A stretch of 64,000 nt of DNA from Persicobacter diffluens (GCF_036244895.1 NZ_BQKE01000001.1:682001-746000), one strand, 5' to 3'; counted from the first letter of the stretch, positions 17,941 to 26,468 are shown. The notes: generated from the letters alone by a model not told the origin. Numbers and translations: made by a program.

Positions 17941-18630
17941 ATGAAAAAATATCTCCTGCCCCTGTTAATAGCCATGATCATCGGGGCCTGTCATGCTCCT
18001 CCGGAATTGCCTTCAATTCCTTTTATTGAATTTAAAAAAGTGGAGATTAAGTCTGGCGGAGAAACCACTGATTCTCTTAATATCTATCTTTATTTTGAAG
18101 ACGGGGATGGGGATTTGGGCTTGGCCGTTTGGGATACCTTGCCGCCCTTCAATCCGATTAATTACCTGTTTGATGCGAGCGGAAACCCGATTACCTATGC
18201 GAATCGTCGTCCGGAAGATCCACCTTTTAACAGTCAAACCAATAATATTTACTGGCAAATATTGTCCTCAGGAAGCGGGGATAATTTTCGAGCGGACACT
18301 TTCCGGATTGAGTTAAACCCTAATCATAAAAATTTCTTTTTAAGAATTTATAGTAAACCCGCCGGGACAGATCAACCCTATGAGGAATTTGACCTTTTAG
18401 AAGAATTTGGATTGTCATTGGATAGTCGTTTTCCTTACCTCAATACTACAGATAAGAATCGACCCTTACAAGGAGAGTTGAAATATGGGTTAAATACGAG
18501 AGGATTGAATAATACCGATTTAAGGTTTGATTCCGTTAAATTTGAAATCTGGATACAGGATAGGGCTCTGAATGAAAGTAACAGAGTTTTTACACCACCA
18601 TTTACCTTTAAAGATATAACAGTCGATTAA
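17941..18630 (+). CDS. Hypothetical lipoprotein, 229 residues
   Basis: Not recognised. The N-terminus MKKYLLPLLIAMIIGACHAP is a lipoprotein signal with the acceptor Cys at residue 17. The mature domain has short acidic turns (YFEDGDGDLGLA) and aromatic-rich strands, suggesting a beta-sandwich at the envelope (inferred). It precedes msrB by 33 bases on the same strand, so the two may be co-transcribed. Confidence 0.7.
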   Translation: MKKYLLPLLIAMIIGACHAPPELPSIPFIEFKKVEIKSGGETTDSLNIYLYFEDGDGDLGLAVWDTLPPFNPINYLFDASGNPITYANRRPEDPPFNSQTNNIYWQILSSGSGDNFRADTFRIELNPNHKNFFLRIYSKPAGTDQPYEEFDLLEEFGLSLDSRFPYLNTTDKNRPLQGELKYGLNTRGLNNTDLRFDSVKFEIWIQDRALNESNRVFTPPFTFKDITVD

Positions 18631-18663
18631 AGCATTACCAATCCTAAACTAAATTGATGATCA

Positions 18664-19140
18664 ATGAGGAAAGTAATGTTATTTTTGGGGATACTGATTT
18701 ACAGTAATGCCCTTTTCGCCCAAAACAACACCGCGATGAAAGAGCAGGATGATGCTTATTGGAAAGACAAACTCTCGGACCTGGAATACCATGTTTTGCG
18801 TGAGAAGGGAACAGAACGTCCCTTTACAGGAGCGTATGATGACTTTTATGAGGTAGGTTTATACTCTTGTAAAGGTTGTGGACAGGACTTATTCCTGTCG
18901 GATGCAAAATTTGCCTCTCATTGTGGATGGCCAAGTTTCTTTAAACCTATTAAGGAGGATGCGCTGACCGAGACCAGAGATGAGAGCCACGGCATGATTC
19001 GGACCGAGATTACCTGTTCTAATTGTGGCGGGCATTTGGGACACGTCTTCAAAGATGGGCCGCCTCCAACAGGCCTTCGGTATTGTATGAATTCGGTTTC
19101 TTTAAATTTTAAACCGCTTTCAGAAGAAGATCAAAAGTAA
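18664..19140 (+). CDS. msrB: Peptide-methionine (R)-S-oxide reductase MsrB, exported
   Basis: Reduces the R epimer of methionine sulfoxide in proteins. The 158-residue protein has a signal peptide (MRKVMLFLGILIYSNALFAQ), so it probably acts in the periplasm. The zinc cysteines are C69/C72 (SCKGCG) and C118/C121 (CSNCGGHLGH). CGWPSFF is conserved and the catalytic Cys141 is in RYCMNSVSL. It sits directly downstream of a lipoprotein gene and may form an envelope-repair operon with it (inferred). Confidence 0.93.
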   Translation: MRKVMLFLGILIYSNALFAQNNTAMKEQDDAYWKDKLSDLEYHVLREKGTERPFTGAYDDFYEVGLYSCKGCGQDLFLSDAKFASHCGWPSFFKPIKEDALTETRDESHGMIRTEITCSNCGGHLGHVFKDGPPPTGLRYCMNSVSLNFKPLSEEDQK

Positions 19141-19226
19141 TTTCAGGCTGCCTTTGGGTGGCCTTTTCTTTTAATATGATATCTAAACTATTTTTTATTG
19201 TGTAATTTACCGTTTTAAGAAACGCT

Positions 19227-19772
19227 ATGAAAGTATATACCAAAACTGGAGACAAAGGAACGACCGCCCTGGTGAATGGAAAGCGTGTTCCCAAGTCGCA
19301 TATTCGTCTGGAGGCTTACGGTACTACGGATGAGTTAAATTCCTATATCGGATTAATCCGTGATTTAACTACTGATGAGGAACGTCGTTCTTTATTTTTA
19401 GATATTCAGGATCGCCTGTTTACCATTGGCTCTCATTTGGCCTCAGAAGGAGATTCCAGAATCGTATTGCCGGCATTACATGAGTCGGATATTGAGCAAT
19501 TGGAGCAGGCGATTGATAAAATGCAGGAAACTGTTCCTCCCATGCGTTCGTTCGTGTTGCCGGGCGGACATCAGACCAGTTCATATTGTCATATCGCCAG
19601 ATGTGTCTGTCGACGGGCAGAAAGAAACGCTATTCGGGTGACGGAAGAAAGCGAAGTGCCTGAATTAGTGATTAAATATTTGAATCGCCTTTCGGATTAT
19701 TTATTTGTCCTGGCCCGAATGGTTATTTATGAACAAAAGTTGGAAGAGATTCCATGGGTTCCAAAAAAATAA
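19227..19772 (+). CDS. ATP:cob(I)alamin adenosyltransferase, PduO type
   Basis: Transfers the adenosyl group of ATP to cob(I)alamin, making adenosylcobalamin. The 181-residue protein has the ATP-binding N-terminus YTKTGDKGTTALVNG, the TTDELNSYIG segment, and the helix with HIARCVCRRAERNA and LNRLSDYLFVLAR. All of these are hallmarks of the PduO-type trimeric enzyme. No other cobalamin genes are nearby. Full length; start ATG at 19227. Confidence 0.93.
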   Translation: MKVYTKTGDKGTTALVNGKRVPKSHIRLEAYGTTDELNSYIGLIRDLTTDEERRSLFLDIQDRLFTIGSHLASEGDSRIVLPALHESDIEQLEQAIDKMQETVPPMRSFVLPGGHQTSSYCHIARCVCRRAERNAIRVTEESEVPELVIKYLNRLSDYLFVLARMVIYEQKLEEIPWVPKK

Positions 19773-19805
19773 GCGAGAGGAAACTTTAATCTCTCAGAAT
19801 TTCTC

Positions 19806-19813
19806 TACTTTTG
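19806..19813 (+). promoter_or_regulatory. Candidate -7 element (TACTTTTG) upstream of ilvE
   Basis: An exact TAnnTTTG match 137 bases before the ilvE start. The -33 element is poor (TTTA at 17-base spacing). An imperfect inverted repeat, AATCTCT / AGAGATT, surrounds it. Confidence 0.3.
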
Positions 19814-19950
19814 AAGAGATTATAGACGAAATCCCTGTTTTTCGTTTTGAAACCAACAGAATTCGCCTTTATCACAATCATTTTGTTATCTTCAAGGCCG
19901 GTTTCTTATCAATTTGAGAATCCGTCTGGAATTTAATACCCTTTTTAAAT

Positions 19951-21012
19951 ATGGCAGAAACGCTCACAATCTCGGAAAATTTGGTGGCGGAGAGTCGCCT
20001 CCCACAAGTTGATTTTAATAACATTCCATTTGGTCGAGTCTATACCGATCATATGTTCGTCGCTGATTACGTCAATGGGGAGTGGACTGACTTGCGTATT
20101 GTGGAATACGGGAATATGTCGCTGAGCCCTGCTAATATGGCTTTGCATTACGGACAATCCATTTTTGAAGGAATGAAAGCTTTTAAAGATGAGGAAGGTA
20201 ATGTGTTGATGTTCCGTCCGGAAGACAATGCGAAGCGTTTGAACCGTTCGGCGGTGAGAATGTGTATGCCGGAATTACCGGTGGATATTTTTATGTCCGG
20301 CCTGACCAGATTGTTGGAAATTGATCGTGGTTGGGTGCCGAATTTGCCCGGAACAGCTTTGTATATCCGTCCATACATGTTTGCGATGGATGAGTATGTA
20401 GGTTTGAAGCCTTCACAGAATTATCGCTTCATGATCTTTGCCTGCCCTGTGGGAGCTTATTATTCTGAACCAGTTTCAGTGAAAGTGGAGGAAGAATTTA
20501 CCCGTGCGGCGGCTGGTGGAACCGGTGAAGCAAAAGCAGCAGGTAATTATGCTTCTTCATTGTATCCGGCGAAATTGGGTCAGCAGCAAGGCTATGACCA
20601 GTTGATCTGGACGGATGGCATTGAGCATAAGTATATTGAAGAAGCAGGGACGATGAACCTGATGTTCGTCATCGATAATGAGCTTTATTCTCCAGCATTG
20701 TCCGGAACGATTCTTCCAGGAATCACGCGTGCATCGGTATTGCAAGTGGCGGAAGAATGGGGGGTGAAGGTTCACGTTGGTCGTTTGGCCGTGGAAACGG
20801 TGATCAATGCGCATCGGGAAGGCAAGCTTCAGGAGGTGTTTGGTGTTGGTACGGCTGTGACAGTGAGTTCAGTTTCTAAAATCGGATATCGCGGAGAGGA
20901 TTTCGAGTTGGATATGGATAATCGTGCGTTGTCACAGAAGATCGCGACTTATTTTGAAGAAATTCGTTATGGCAGAAAAGCAGATTCCCATGGTTGGGTA
21001 ATTAAGCTTTGA
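19951..21012 (+). CDS. ilvE: Branched-chain amino acid aminotransferase
   Basis: PLP-dependent fold-type IV enzyme for the last step of leucine, isoleucine and valine synthesis and the first step of their breakdown. The 353-residue length and the motifs GQSIFEGMKAF, the PLP lysine K195 in GEAKAAGNYASSL, YIEEAGTMNLMFV and GTILPGITRASVL place it in the longer, eukaryote-like BCAT group common in Bacteroidota. Single-gene transcript with a strong terminator. Confidence 0.94.
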   Translation: MAETLTISENLVAESRLPQVDFNNIPFGRVYTDHMFVADYVNGEWTDLRIVEYGNMSLSPANMALHYGQSIFEGMKAFKDEEGNVLMFRPEDNAKRLNRSAVRMCMPELPVDIFMSGLTRLLEIDRGWVPNLPGTALYIRPYMFAMDEYVGLKPSQNYRFMIFACPVGAYYSEPVSVKVEEEFTRAAAGGTGEAKAAGNYASSLYPAKLGQQQGYDQLIWTDGIEHKYIEEAGTMNLMFVIDNELYSPALSGTILPGITRASVLQVAEEWGVKVHVGRLAVETVINAHREGKLQEVFGVGTAVTVSSVSKIGYRGEDFELDMDNRALSQKIATYFEEIRYGRKADSHGWVIKL

Positions 21013-21032
21013 TGCTGAATTATAATATTTTT

Positions 21033-21068
21033 AAAAGCCGCTTCATTTATTTGGAGCGGCTTTTTTTT
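21033..21068 (+). terminator. Intrinsic terminator of ilvE
   Basis: AAAAGCCGCT (21033-21042) / AGCGGCTTTT (21055-21064) with a T run. Confidence 0.85.
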
Positions 21069-21089
21069 GTGCCGTTGAATTGAGGATTG

Positions 21090-21113
21090 AGCCAGGGCAT
21101 ACCCTGGCTGTAC
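21090..21113 (-). repeat. REP-like hairpin downstream of the RAYT gene
   Basis: AGCCAGGG CATA CCCTGGCT (21090-21109) followed by GTAC. Read on the minus strand it begins GTACAGCCAGGG, matching the second hairpin inside the RAYT gene. It lies 44 bases beyond the 3' end of that gene. Confidence 0.65.
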
Positions 21114-21156
21114 GGGAAGGGATTTTTGGTATGTGATATTTGAATGATGATTGCAT

Positions 21157-21717
21157 TCATTTGCGGTAAAATTTGTCATTATTCCATTTTTCCGGGTTCC
21201 GGATGATGTAGTTGGAGATGTTTTCATAGGCGCGGCGGTCACGGATTACGATGTCGTAGTAGAGGCGCTGCCATTGGAATGCATAGTCGAGGCGGTTGCA
21301 GTGTTTGGTGACGGCGGATTTGTATCCGCCGATGATGGTGGAGATGGAGCCGTGGCCGATATTTTGATAGCGGGATTGTGCAGGTTGTGGTGTATTGGGT
21401 AGAGACAGGGCATGCTCTGTCTGTACGGAATTGGAGTCCTCCTCCAGGATTTCGATGATGCCGTGGATGTGATTGGGCATCACGATGAATTCGTGGAGGC
21501 GGGTGTTAGGGTTGTGATGCGGGATTTCATGCCAGAGCACATGTGCGATGGCGCCAATGGGGGAGAGGTGCATTTTTTTGGATTGGATGTATCCGAAGTA
21601 GTGGCGCATGTGTTGGGTGCAGATGGTGATAAAATACAGCGCTGGCCAACGGTAGTCCCAGGCAGGCCATCGGGCAGAGGGGATGCGGTATTTGTTTAGG
21701 TATTTGAGGTTGGGCAT
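21157..21717 (-). CDS. REP-associated tyrosine transposase (RAYT, IS200-like Y1 family)
   Basis: RAYTs are single-copy HUH nucleases that act on REP hairpins. This 186-residue protein has the N-terminal WPAWDYRWPALYFITICT block, the HUH motif in VMPNHIHGI (His83 and His85) and the C-terminal helix with the presumed catalytic tyrosine near residue 170 (NISNYIIRNPEKW). Length is normal and the frame is intact. Codons for VQTEHALSLP coincide with a REP-like hairpin (21399-21426), another hairpin lies just downstream, and an R2 fragment lies 110 bases upstream. Confidence 0.88.
   Translation of the reverse strand: MPNLKYLNKYRIPSARWPAWDYRWPALYFITICTQHMRHYFGYIQSKKMHLSPIGAIAHVLWHEIPHHNPNTRLHEFIVMPNHIHGIIEILEEDSNSVQTEHALSLPNTPQPAQSRYQNIGHGSISTIIGGYKSAVTKHCNRLDYAFQWQRLYYDIVIRDRRAYENISNYIIRNPEKWNNDKFYRK
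21399..21426 (-). repeat. REP-like hairpin inside the RAYT coding sequence
   Basis: The arms pair AGACAGGGCA with TGCTCTGTCT (21403-21422, one G-U pair), flanked by GT and GTAC. It shares GTACAG, CAG and ATGC with the hairpin at 21090. Confidence 0.65.
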
Positions 21718-21829
21718 GGGAGTTAGGATGGATGAGGGAAGAAAAGTGGGAGGAGGGTGTTTTTGTTTGCAGGGGCTGGAGTAGGTTTGTGGTGGAATTC
21801 CACTCCAACCGGCTTAGGGATGAAGGCAT

Positions 21830-21926
21830 TGTGGAGCTCCTTTTTGCAGCCTTAATGCGTAGCGGCTCGCAAAAAGAGCGACTGCCGCGAGCCCGACCGA
21901 CGTCAGGAGGGAAGCCCCTAAAAGTC
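21830..21926 (-). repeat. R2 GC-rich element, copy 2 (5' fragment, minus orientation)
   Basis: The reverse complement starts CTTTTAGGGGCTTCCCTCC and contains CTGACGTCGGTCGGGC, TTTTGCGAGCCGCTACGC and AAGGAGCTCC, which match R2 copy 1. The 3' half of R2 is absent. It lies between the RAYT gene and the prfB promoter. Confidence 0.7.
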
Positions 21927-21940
21927 ATCGGAATTATTTT

Positions 21941-21971
21941 TTCGTATAGTTGGATAAAAAGCTTAGGTTTG
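21941..21971 (+). promoter_or_regulatory. Candidate promoter of prfB
   Basis: TTCG (21941-21944), 19-base spacer, TAGGTTTG (21964-21971), an exact TAnnTTTG. It lies 67 bases before the prfB start. Confidence 0.5.
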
Positions 21972-22038
21972 TAGTTCGATTGGGAGCGGATGTTTTTCGT
22001 TTTCTTTAATAAAATTATTTTCAACAATTTATTTATCC

Positions 22039-23140
22039 ATGACAGTAGATCAACTGAAGGATTTAAAGGCGCGCATCTCGGCCTTGAGGGGGTATCTTTG
22101 ACTACGATCGTAAGGTAACTGAGATCGCAGAAGAAGAAACTATTACAGCACAACCTGAATTTTGGAATGATCCGAAGGAGGCTGAAAAGATTATGAAGGG
22201 TATTCGCAATAAGAAGGTGTGGACGGATGCCTTTGCTATTTGCCAGACAGGTTTGGACGATTTGGAAACGCTCTATGAATTTTACCAGGAAGGTGAAGTG
22301 CAAATGGAGGAAGTGGACGTCGATTATGCCAAAGTGGTCAAGGATGTAGAGGAGCTGGAATTTAAAAAGATGTTGTCCGCTGAGGAGGATCAGTTGGGCG
22401 CCATGCTGGAGATTAACCCGGGAGCAGGGGGTACGGAGTCGCAGGATTGGTCTGAGATCCTGATGCGGATGTATATCATGTGGGGAGAGAAGAACGGCAT
22501 GAAGGTGAAGCAGATTGACTATCAGGCGGGAGACGTGGCTGGATTGAAGCGTGCGACTTTGTCTTTTGAGGGGGAATTTGCTTACGGCTTGTTGAAATCG
22601 GAAAATGGGGTACACCGTTTGGTGCGTATTTCTCCATTTGATTCCGGTGGACGACGCCACACTTCTTTCTCGTCGGTCTATGTTTATCCGATGGTGGATG
22701 ACACGATTGAGATTAATGTGAATCCGGCAGATATAAAATTTGATACTTTCCGGTCATCGGGTGCCGGTGGGCAGAACGTGAACAAGGTAGAGACGGCCGT
22801 TCGATTGCATCACGCGCCTTCGGGTATTGTGATTGAATGTCAGCAGGAGCGTTCGCAGTTGGGTAATAAGGAAATTGCGATGCAGATGCTGAAGTCGAAG
22901 CTATACCAAATTGAGGTGGACAAGCGTAATGCGGCACGTGCGGAGATTGAAGATTCCAAAATGGGCATTGATTTCGGTTCGCAGATTCGTAACTATGTCT
23001 TGCACCCTTACAAACTGATCAAGGATGCGCGTACCGGAGTGGAGCGTACGGATGTTCAGAATGTATTGGATGGCGATTTGGATGATTATATCAAAGCCTA
23101 TTTGCTAGCCGCTCAGGGTGGAGGTGAAAAAGAGGATTAA
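22039..23140 (+). CDS. prfB: Peptide chain release factor 2, with programmed +1 frameshift
   Basis: RF2 recognises UGA and UAA stop codons and releases the peptide. A 20-codon first frame starts at ATG 22039 and ends at TGA 22099-22101. The slippery sequence AGGGGGTATCTTTGAC is the classic prfB autoregulatory site: an internal Shine-Dalgarno, then CTT TGA C. Translation continues in the +1 frame from 22100 to 23140, giving 366 residues. SPF is near residues 198-200 and GGQ near 243-245 (SSGAGGQNVNKVET). The stop codon is made by the first bases of repeat R1-C, and the terminator lies beyond that repeat. Confidence 0.95.
22087..22102 (+). promoter_or_regulatory. Programmed +1 ribosomal frameshift site of prfB
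   Basis: AGGGGG TAT CTT TGA C. The AGGGGG pairs with the 16S rRNA 3' end and the CTT tRNA slips forward at the in-frame TGA. Low RF2 levels favour the shift, so the gene senses its own product (established for this family). Confidence 0.92.
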
Positions 23141-23355
23141 TCCGAATTTTACTCTGCTAGACTTAGTTTATCGTCTTGAATGATTTATTTATTAGTCTGA
23201 TAAAGCTATGTTTGCCCATTTGTGAATAGCCCAAATTTGAGCAAGCTTGCTTTCTCCTCATTTATCTGCTTTGTTGGAAAAAACTCGAAATAGGAAAAAT
23301 TCCTTCATTTTCCCGCCCTGTCGCTAAACGAGGATTAGCATGCATAATTCGGGTA
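23138..23355 (+). repeat. R1 interspersed element, copy C
   Basis: Starts TAATCCGAATTTTACTC and ends GCATGCATAATTCGGGTAAA. A well-preserved core: GCCCAAATTTGAGC, CAAGCTTGCTTTCTCCTC, GTTGGAAAAAACTCGAAAT and GCTAAACGAGGATTAGC. It overlaps the prfB stop codon and separates it from the terminator at 23385. Confidence 0.88.
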
Positions 23356-23384
23356 AAATCTTTTAGAGATTGATTAAAATATAA

Positions 23385-23419
23385 AAGGAAGCTTGATTAA
23401 TTTCGGCTTCCTTTTTTTT
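23385..23419 (+). terminator. Intrinsic terminator, probably of prfB
   Basis: AAGGAAGC (23385-23392) / GCTTCCTT (23406-23413) followed by T. It ends only 7 bases before the MFS start codon, which argues against a transporter start upstream at 23393. Confidence 0.8.
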
Positions 23420-23425
23420 ATCACG

Positions 23426-24616
23426 ATGAATACCCTTTCGAAAAATATGACCGCTCCGGCATTGGACCAACCAAAAATTTATAATACTCAGTTTTGGCTT
23501 TTATGCCTGAGTTCGCTGCTGTTTTTCAGTAGTTTTAATATGCTGATTCCGGAGCTTCCAGCTTACCTCACGGCTATGGGTGGAGCGGATTACAAAGGCT
23601 TGATTATCGCATTATTTACTTTGACGGCAGGTTTGTCAAGACCATTTTCGGGGAAGTTGTCGGACCGGATTGGGCGGATTCCGGTGATGGTGTTTGGTGC
23701 CGTAGTCTGTTTTGTGATGGGCTTTTTGTACCCTTTGATGCATACAGTGGGAGGCTTTCTGACACTTCGCCTTTTTCATGGATTGTCTACAGGCTTTAAA
23801 CCGACGGCGACTTCTGCTTATGTGGCGGATGTGGTGCCAGCGACGAGAAGGGGGGAGGCCATGGGGATTCATGGTTTCTTTAGTTCCACGGGAATGGCGA
23901 TCGGGCCTTATATGGGTTCTTTGATCGCGAATGAATTTGGGATTGATGCGCTTTTCTATACTTCCTCTATGGTTTCCATTATGTCGGTTTTGATTTTGTT
24001 GGGCATGCAGGAAACACTACCGAATAAAGAGCCTTTCCGTTGGAGCTTGTTGAATGTTGGGATGGAGGATTTCTTTGATCGTGGCGTGGTAGTGCCGGCC
24101 GTAGTGATGCTGTTTACGGTTTTTTCCTTCGGCGTCGTGCTGACGATTGTACCGGACTTGACGGTGCATTTAGGCTTTGAGAATAAGGGGATTTTCTTCA
24201 CCACCTTTACTTTGGCTTCCCTGAGTTGTCGGATATTTATGGGGAGGTTATCGGATAAATACGGACGTCGTCCGCTGTCGATTTTTGGTTTGGTGTTCCT
24301 GATTGCCGGGATGACTTATTTGGGCTTTGCGCATGATCTGTTTTCGCTGTTAACCGCCGCGCTTTTGTTTGGCTTTGGCTTCGGGACGATGATCCCGTCT
24401 ATTTATGCCTGGACGATTGATTTGGCAGAGGAAGGAAAGCGTGGAAGAGCCATTGCGACCATGTATATTGCCCTGGAATTGGGGATTGGTTTGGGGGCAT
24501 TGATTTCGCAGTCGGTGTATCAGAATAAGGCGGGAAATTTTCCATTTACCTTTTGGTTGGCAGCGGCTTCCGGGGCTTGTGCGTTGGTTTATATTTTGTG
24601 GGAGAGAGGAAAATAG
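23426..24616 (+). CDS. MFS transporter
   Basis: A 396-residue inner-membrane carrier with 12 hydrophobic helices. The MFS loop 2-3 motif is GKLSDRIGRIPV and its second-half counterpart is GRLSDKYGRRPLS. The substrate cannot be told; the drug/metabolite efflux type (TCR/Tet-like) is the nearest impression. The start ATG 23426 is preferred because the upstream alternative lies inside a terminator hairpin. Since a terminator immediately precedes the gene, its promoter may lie within or before the R1-C repeat. Confidence 0.88.
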   Translation: MNTLSKNMTAPALDQPKIYNTQFWLLCLSSLLFFSSFNMLIPELPAYLTAMGGADYKGLIIALFTLTAGLSRPFSGKLSDRIGRIPVMVFGAVVCFVMGFLYPLMHTVGGFLTLRLFHGLSTGFKPTATSAYVADVVPATRRGEAMGIHGFFSSTGMAIGPYMGSLIANEFGIDALFYTSSMVSIMSVLILLGMQETLPNKEPFRWSLLNVGMEDFFDRGVVVPAVVMLFTVFSFGVVLTIVPDLTVHLGFENKGIFFTTFTLASLSCRIFMGRLSDKYGRRPLSIFGLVFLIAGMTYLGFAHDLFSLLTAALLFGFGFGTMIPSIYAWTIDLAEEGKRGRAIATMYIALELGIGLGALISQSVYQNKAGNFPFTFWLAAASGACALVYILWERGK

Positions 24617-24691
24617 ATAAAGGTGTAGGTATGTTGGGGAAGCTTTAATATACTTGTATAAATTTATTTTTTAATACTTATAAGTCTATTT

Positions 24692-25606
24692 ATGAAAGCC
24701 AGATGGTATGTAATCTGTTTAATTCTTCCTTTTTTAATTTCATGCGGAGAAGGGGAGGATGATTTGTCCTATGATAATCCTAATGATATTCCTGTAATTT
24801 GTGATTTGACAAAAATTACCTTAGAATATAATTATAATGAAAATCTAATTCAGTCTCAGACGATTTTTGATTATAAGCAGGGAAGAGTAGTTGCGATGTA
24901 TGAGCAGTATCAGGATAATCCTGTAGAACTTAGCATGCTATATGATTATCTTCCTTCCGGGCAATTAGGGCGCCTTTATGATCAAAGTAACGAGATCTTA
25001 TATAGTTATGATCCCTCAGGGAGATTGACCAGGATGGAGAGTTTATATTTGGGTTCAAACTTAAAGAAGCCTTTTGGCGGTAAGATTAAGCATAATTTTA
25101 TGAATCGAAAGGCCAAAGCAGCAAGTAATTCATTGATTACCTGGGCTGATGAGCTGATTTACCCTGTGGCGAAAATGTATCCAACTCAATGGGTGGAATA
25201 TATTTATGATTATGATGGTCAACTGGTGGACGAAATGACTTATGATCTTCATTATGAAAATGGAAATATGGTTTCGGCCATTTCAAAACTTATTTTGGAA
25301 GATGAGTATGGGTTTACTTTTGAAGAAAATGTTGAGGTTATTTTAGAATATGATCAGCAGCCTTCCTTTGTAGCCTCATTGCCATTGGCTCAAGTATGGC
25401 ATGAAAATTTTTGGAGTAGAAATAATCCAACTAAGCTAATTTATAAAATAGGAAATCAGGTTATTCAGGAGACATTAATCACTTATGTGTATGGTGAAAA
25501 TGGCTTACCGGTAAGTAGCCTAAACAAATCGACCTATTGGGATGGAAATGGAGGAGAGGAATATGTCGAGGTGGATGAATATGAGATGGAGTATAATTGT
25601 CCCTGA
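24692..25606 (+). CDS. Hypothetical lipoprotein with YD/RHS-like beta repeats
   Basis: A 304-residue protein with a lipoprotein signal (YVICLILPFLISC, acceptor Cys at residue 18). The mature part holds tyrosine/aspartate repeats like those of RHS proteins (LYDYLPSGQLGRLYDQ, YSYDPSGRLTRME, YIYDYDGQLVDEMTYD). The segment VILEYDQQPS and the C-terminal YVYGENGLPVS are echoed in the lipoproteins at 46131 and 47066, so the three appear to be one dispersed family. The function is unknown; surface or periplasmic binding is a guess. Confidence 0.72.
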   Translation: MKARWYVICLILPFLISCGEGEDDLSYDNPNDIPVICDLTKITLEYNYNENLIQSQTIFDYKQGRVVAMYEQYQDNPVELSMLYDYLPSGQLGRLYDQSNEILYSYDPSGRLTRMESLYLGSNLKKPFGGKIKHNFMNRKAKAASNSLITWADELIYPVAKMYPTQWVEYIYDYDGQLVDEMTYDLHYENGNMVSAISKLILEDEYGFTFEENVEVILEYDQQPSFVASLPLAQVWHENFWSRNNPTKLIYKIGNQVIQETLITYVYGENGLPVSSLNKSTYWDGNGGEEYVEVDEYEMEYNCP

Positions 25607-25638
25607 TTACAGGAAGTGGTATTTAATTTAAAGTCCAG

Positions 25639-25668
25639 AAGGCTACCTTATAGGGTAGCCTTTTTTTA
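25639..25668 (+). terminator. Intrinsic terminator of the lipoprotein at 24692
   Basis: AGGCTACC (25640-25647) / GGTAGCCT (25654-25661) with a T run. Confidence 0.85.
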
Positions 25669-25691
25669 CGGGAATTATGCACACCTGGATT

Positions 25692-25875
25692 TAAGCCGAA
25701 TTATTCACCGTCGCATCCAGTAAACTACCCAAGTTATTTATTGTCGATTAGATGGTGGTGTTTTTTGTTGAGTTTAATAGCCCAAATTGGGGTAAGTTTG
25801 ATTCCTCTTATTCAATTGCCTCACTTTTTCCGTCACGTAGCTAAACTGGCTTTGAAGCAAGTGAGTTCGGTTTAA
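25692..25875 (+). repeat. R1 interspersed element, copy D (internally deleted)
   Basis: Starts TAAGCCGAATTATTCACCG and ends near GTTCGGTTTAA. GCCCAAATTGGGG and CACGTAGCTAAAC are kept, but part of the core between them is missing. It lies upstream of the tRNA-Leu array in the same orientation as copy E downstream of it. Confidence 0.75.
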
Positions 25876-26151
25876 TCATTCGAGTATCATTATTGGAATT
25901 TTTTCATCTAATTAGACCGCCTTGGTGGATTAAATTATCCAATGATTGAATTTCAGAAGGAGATTAGGGTATTAACGGAAGGGATCGTTAGTAGAAATGA
26001 AAGGAGGGCAGGGGCGTAATTACGGTTTGTCATCAGTTTAATAAGCATTCAGGTTAAAAGAAATTGCTAATTATTTTTTATTTTAATCTCCACTTCCTCA
26101 AAGGATTAATTTTTGACGATTATTTTCTTTAAAAAAAATGCGAGCAGCTAT

Positions 26152-26182
26152 TTGCAAATATCATTTAGCTGCGTACTTTTGC
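26152..26182 (+). promoter_or_regulatory. Promoter of the tRNA-Leu array
   Basis: TTTG (26152-26155), 19-base spacer, TACTTTTG (26175-26182). This is an exact match to the Bacteroidota TTTG-N19-TAnnTTTG consensus, 101 bases before the first tRNA. Confidence 0.65.
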
Positions 26183-26283
26183 AATCCCTTAAGGAAACAA
26201 CAAGCCTACAGGCTTGGGACTTTCTACGGAATCTTCAACGGAAGATCGGCAAAGGGCTTTTTAATGGATAAAGATATTCAACT

Positions 26284-26365
26284 GCGGGTGTGGCGAAATT
26301 GGTAGACGCACTAGATTTAGGATCTAGCGCCGCGAGGTGTGTGGGTTCGAGTCCCTCCACCCGCA
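26284..26365 (+). tRNA. tRNA-Leu (anticodon UAG), gene 1
   Basis: 82 bases. The acceptor stem is GCGGGTG/CACCCGC with discriminator A, the D arm TGGCGAAATTGGTAGACGCA, and the anticodon arm CTAGA-TTTAGGA-TCTAG gives UAG. It has a long class II variable arm and TTCGAGT in the T loop. CCA is not encoded. Confidence 0.95.
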
Positions 26366-26386
26366 CGACTAAAGAATATCTTATCT

Positions 26387-26468
26387 GCGGATATGGCGAA
26401 ATTGGTAGACGCACTAGACTTAGGATCTAGCGCCGCGAGGCGTGGGGGTTCGACTCCCTCTATCCGCA
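26387..26468 (+). tRNA. tRNA-Leu (anticodon UAG), gene 2
   Basis: 82 bases. Acceptor stem GCGGATA/TATCCGC, anticodon loop CTTAGGA (UAG), T arm with GGGGTTCGACTCCC. Identical to gene 4. Confidence 0.95.

Noticed and set aside
19705..19917. Open frame downstream of the cobalamin adenosyltransferase
   Set aside because: It starts inside that gene in another frame and covers the candidate ilvE leader; no supporting features.
21527..22660. A long open frame on the minus strand across the RAYT start and prfB
   Set aside because: It runs antisense through the secure prfB coding sequence and its product is Pro/Ser/His-rich low-complexity sequence without family features.
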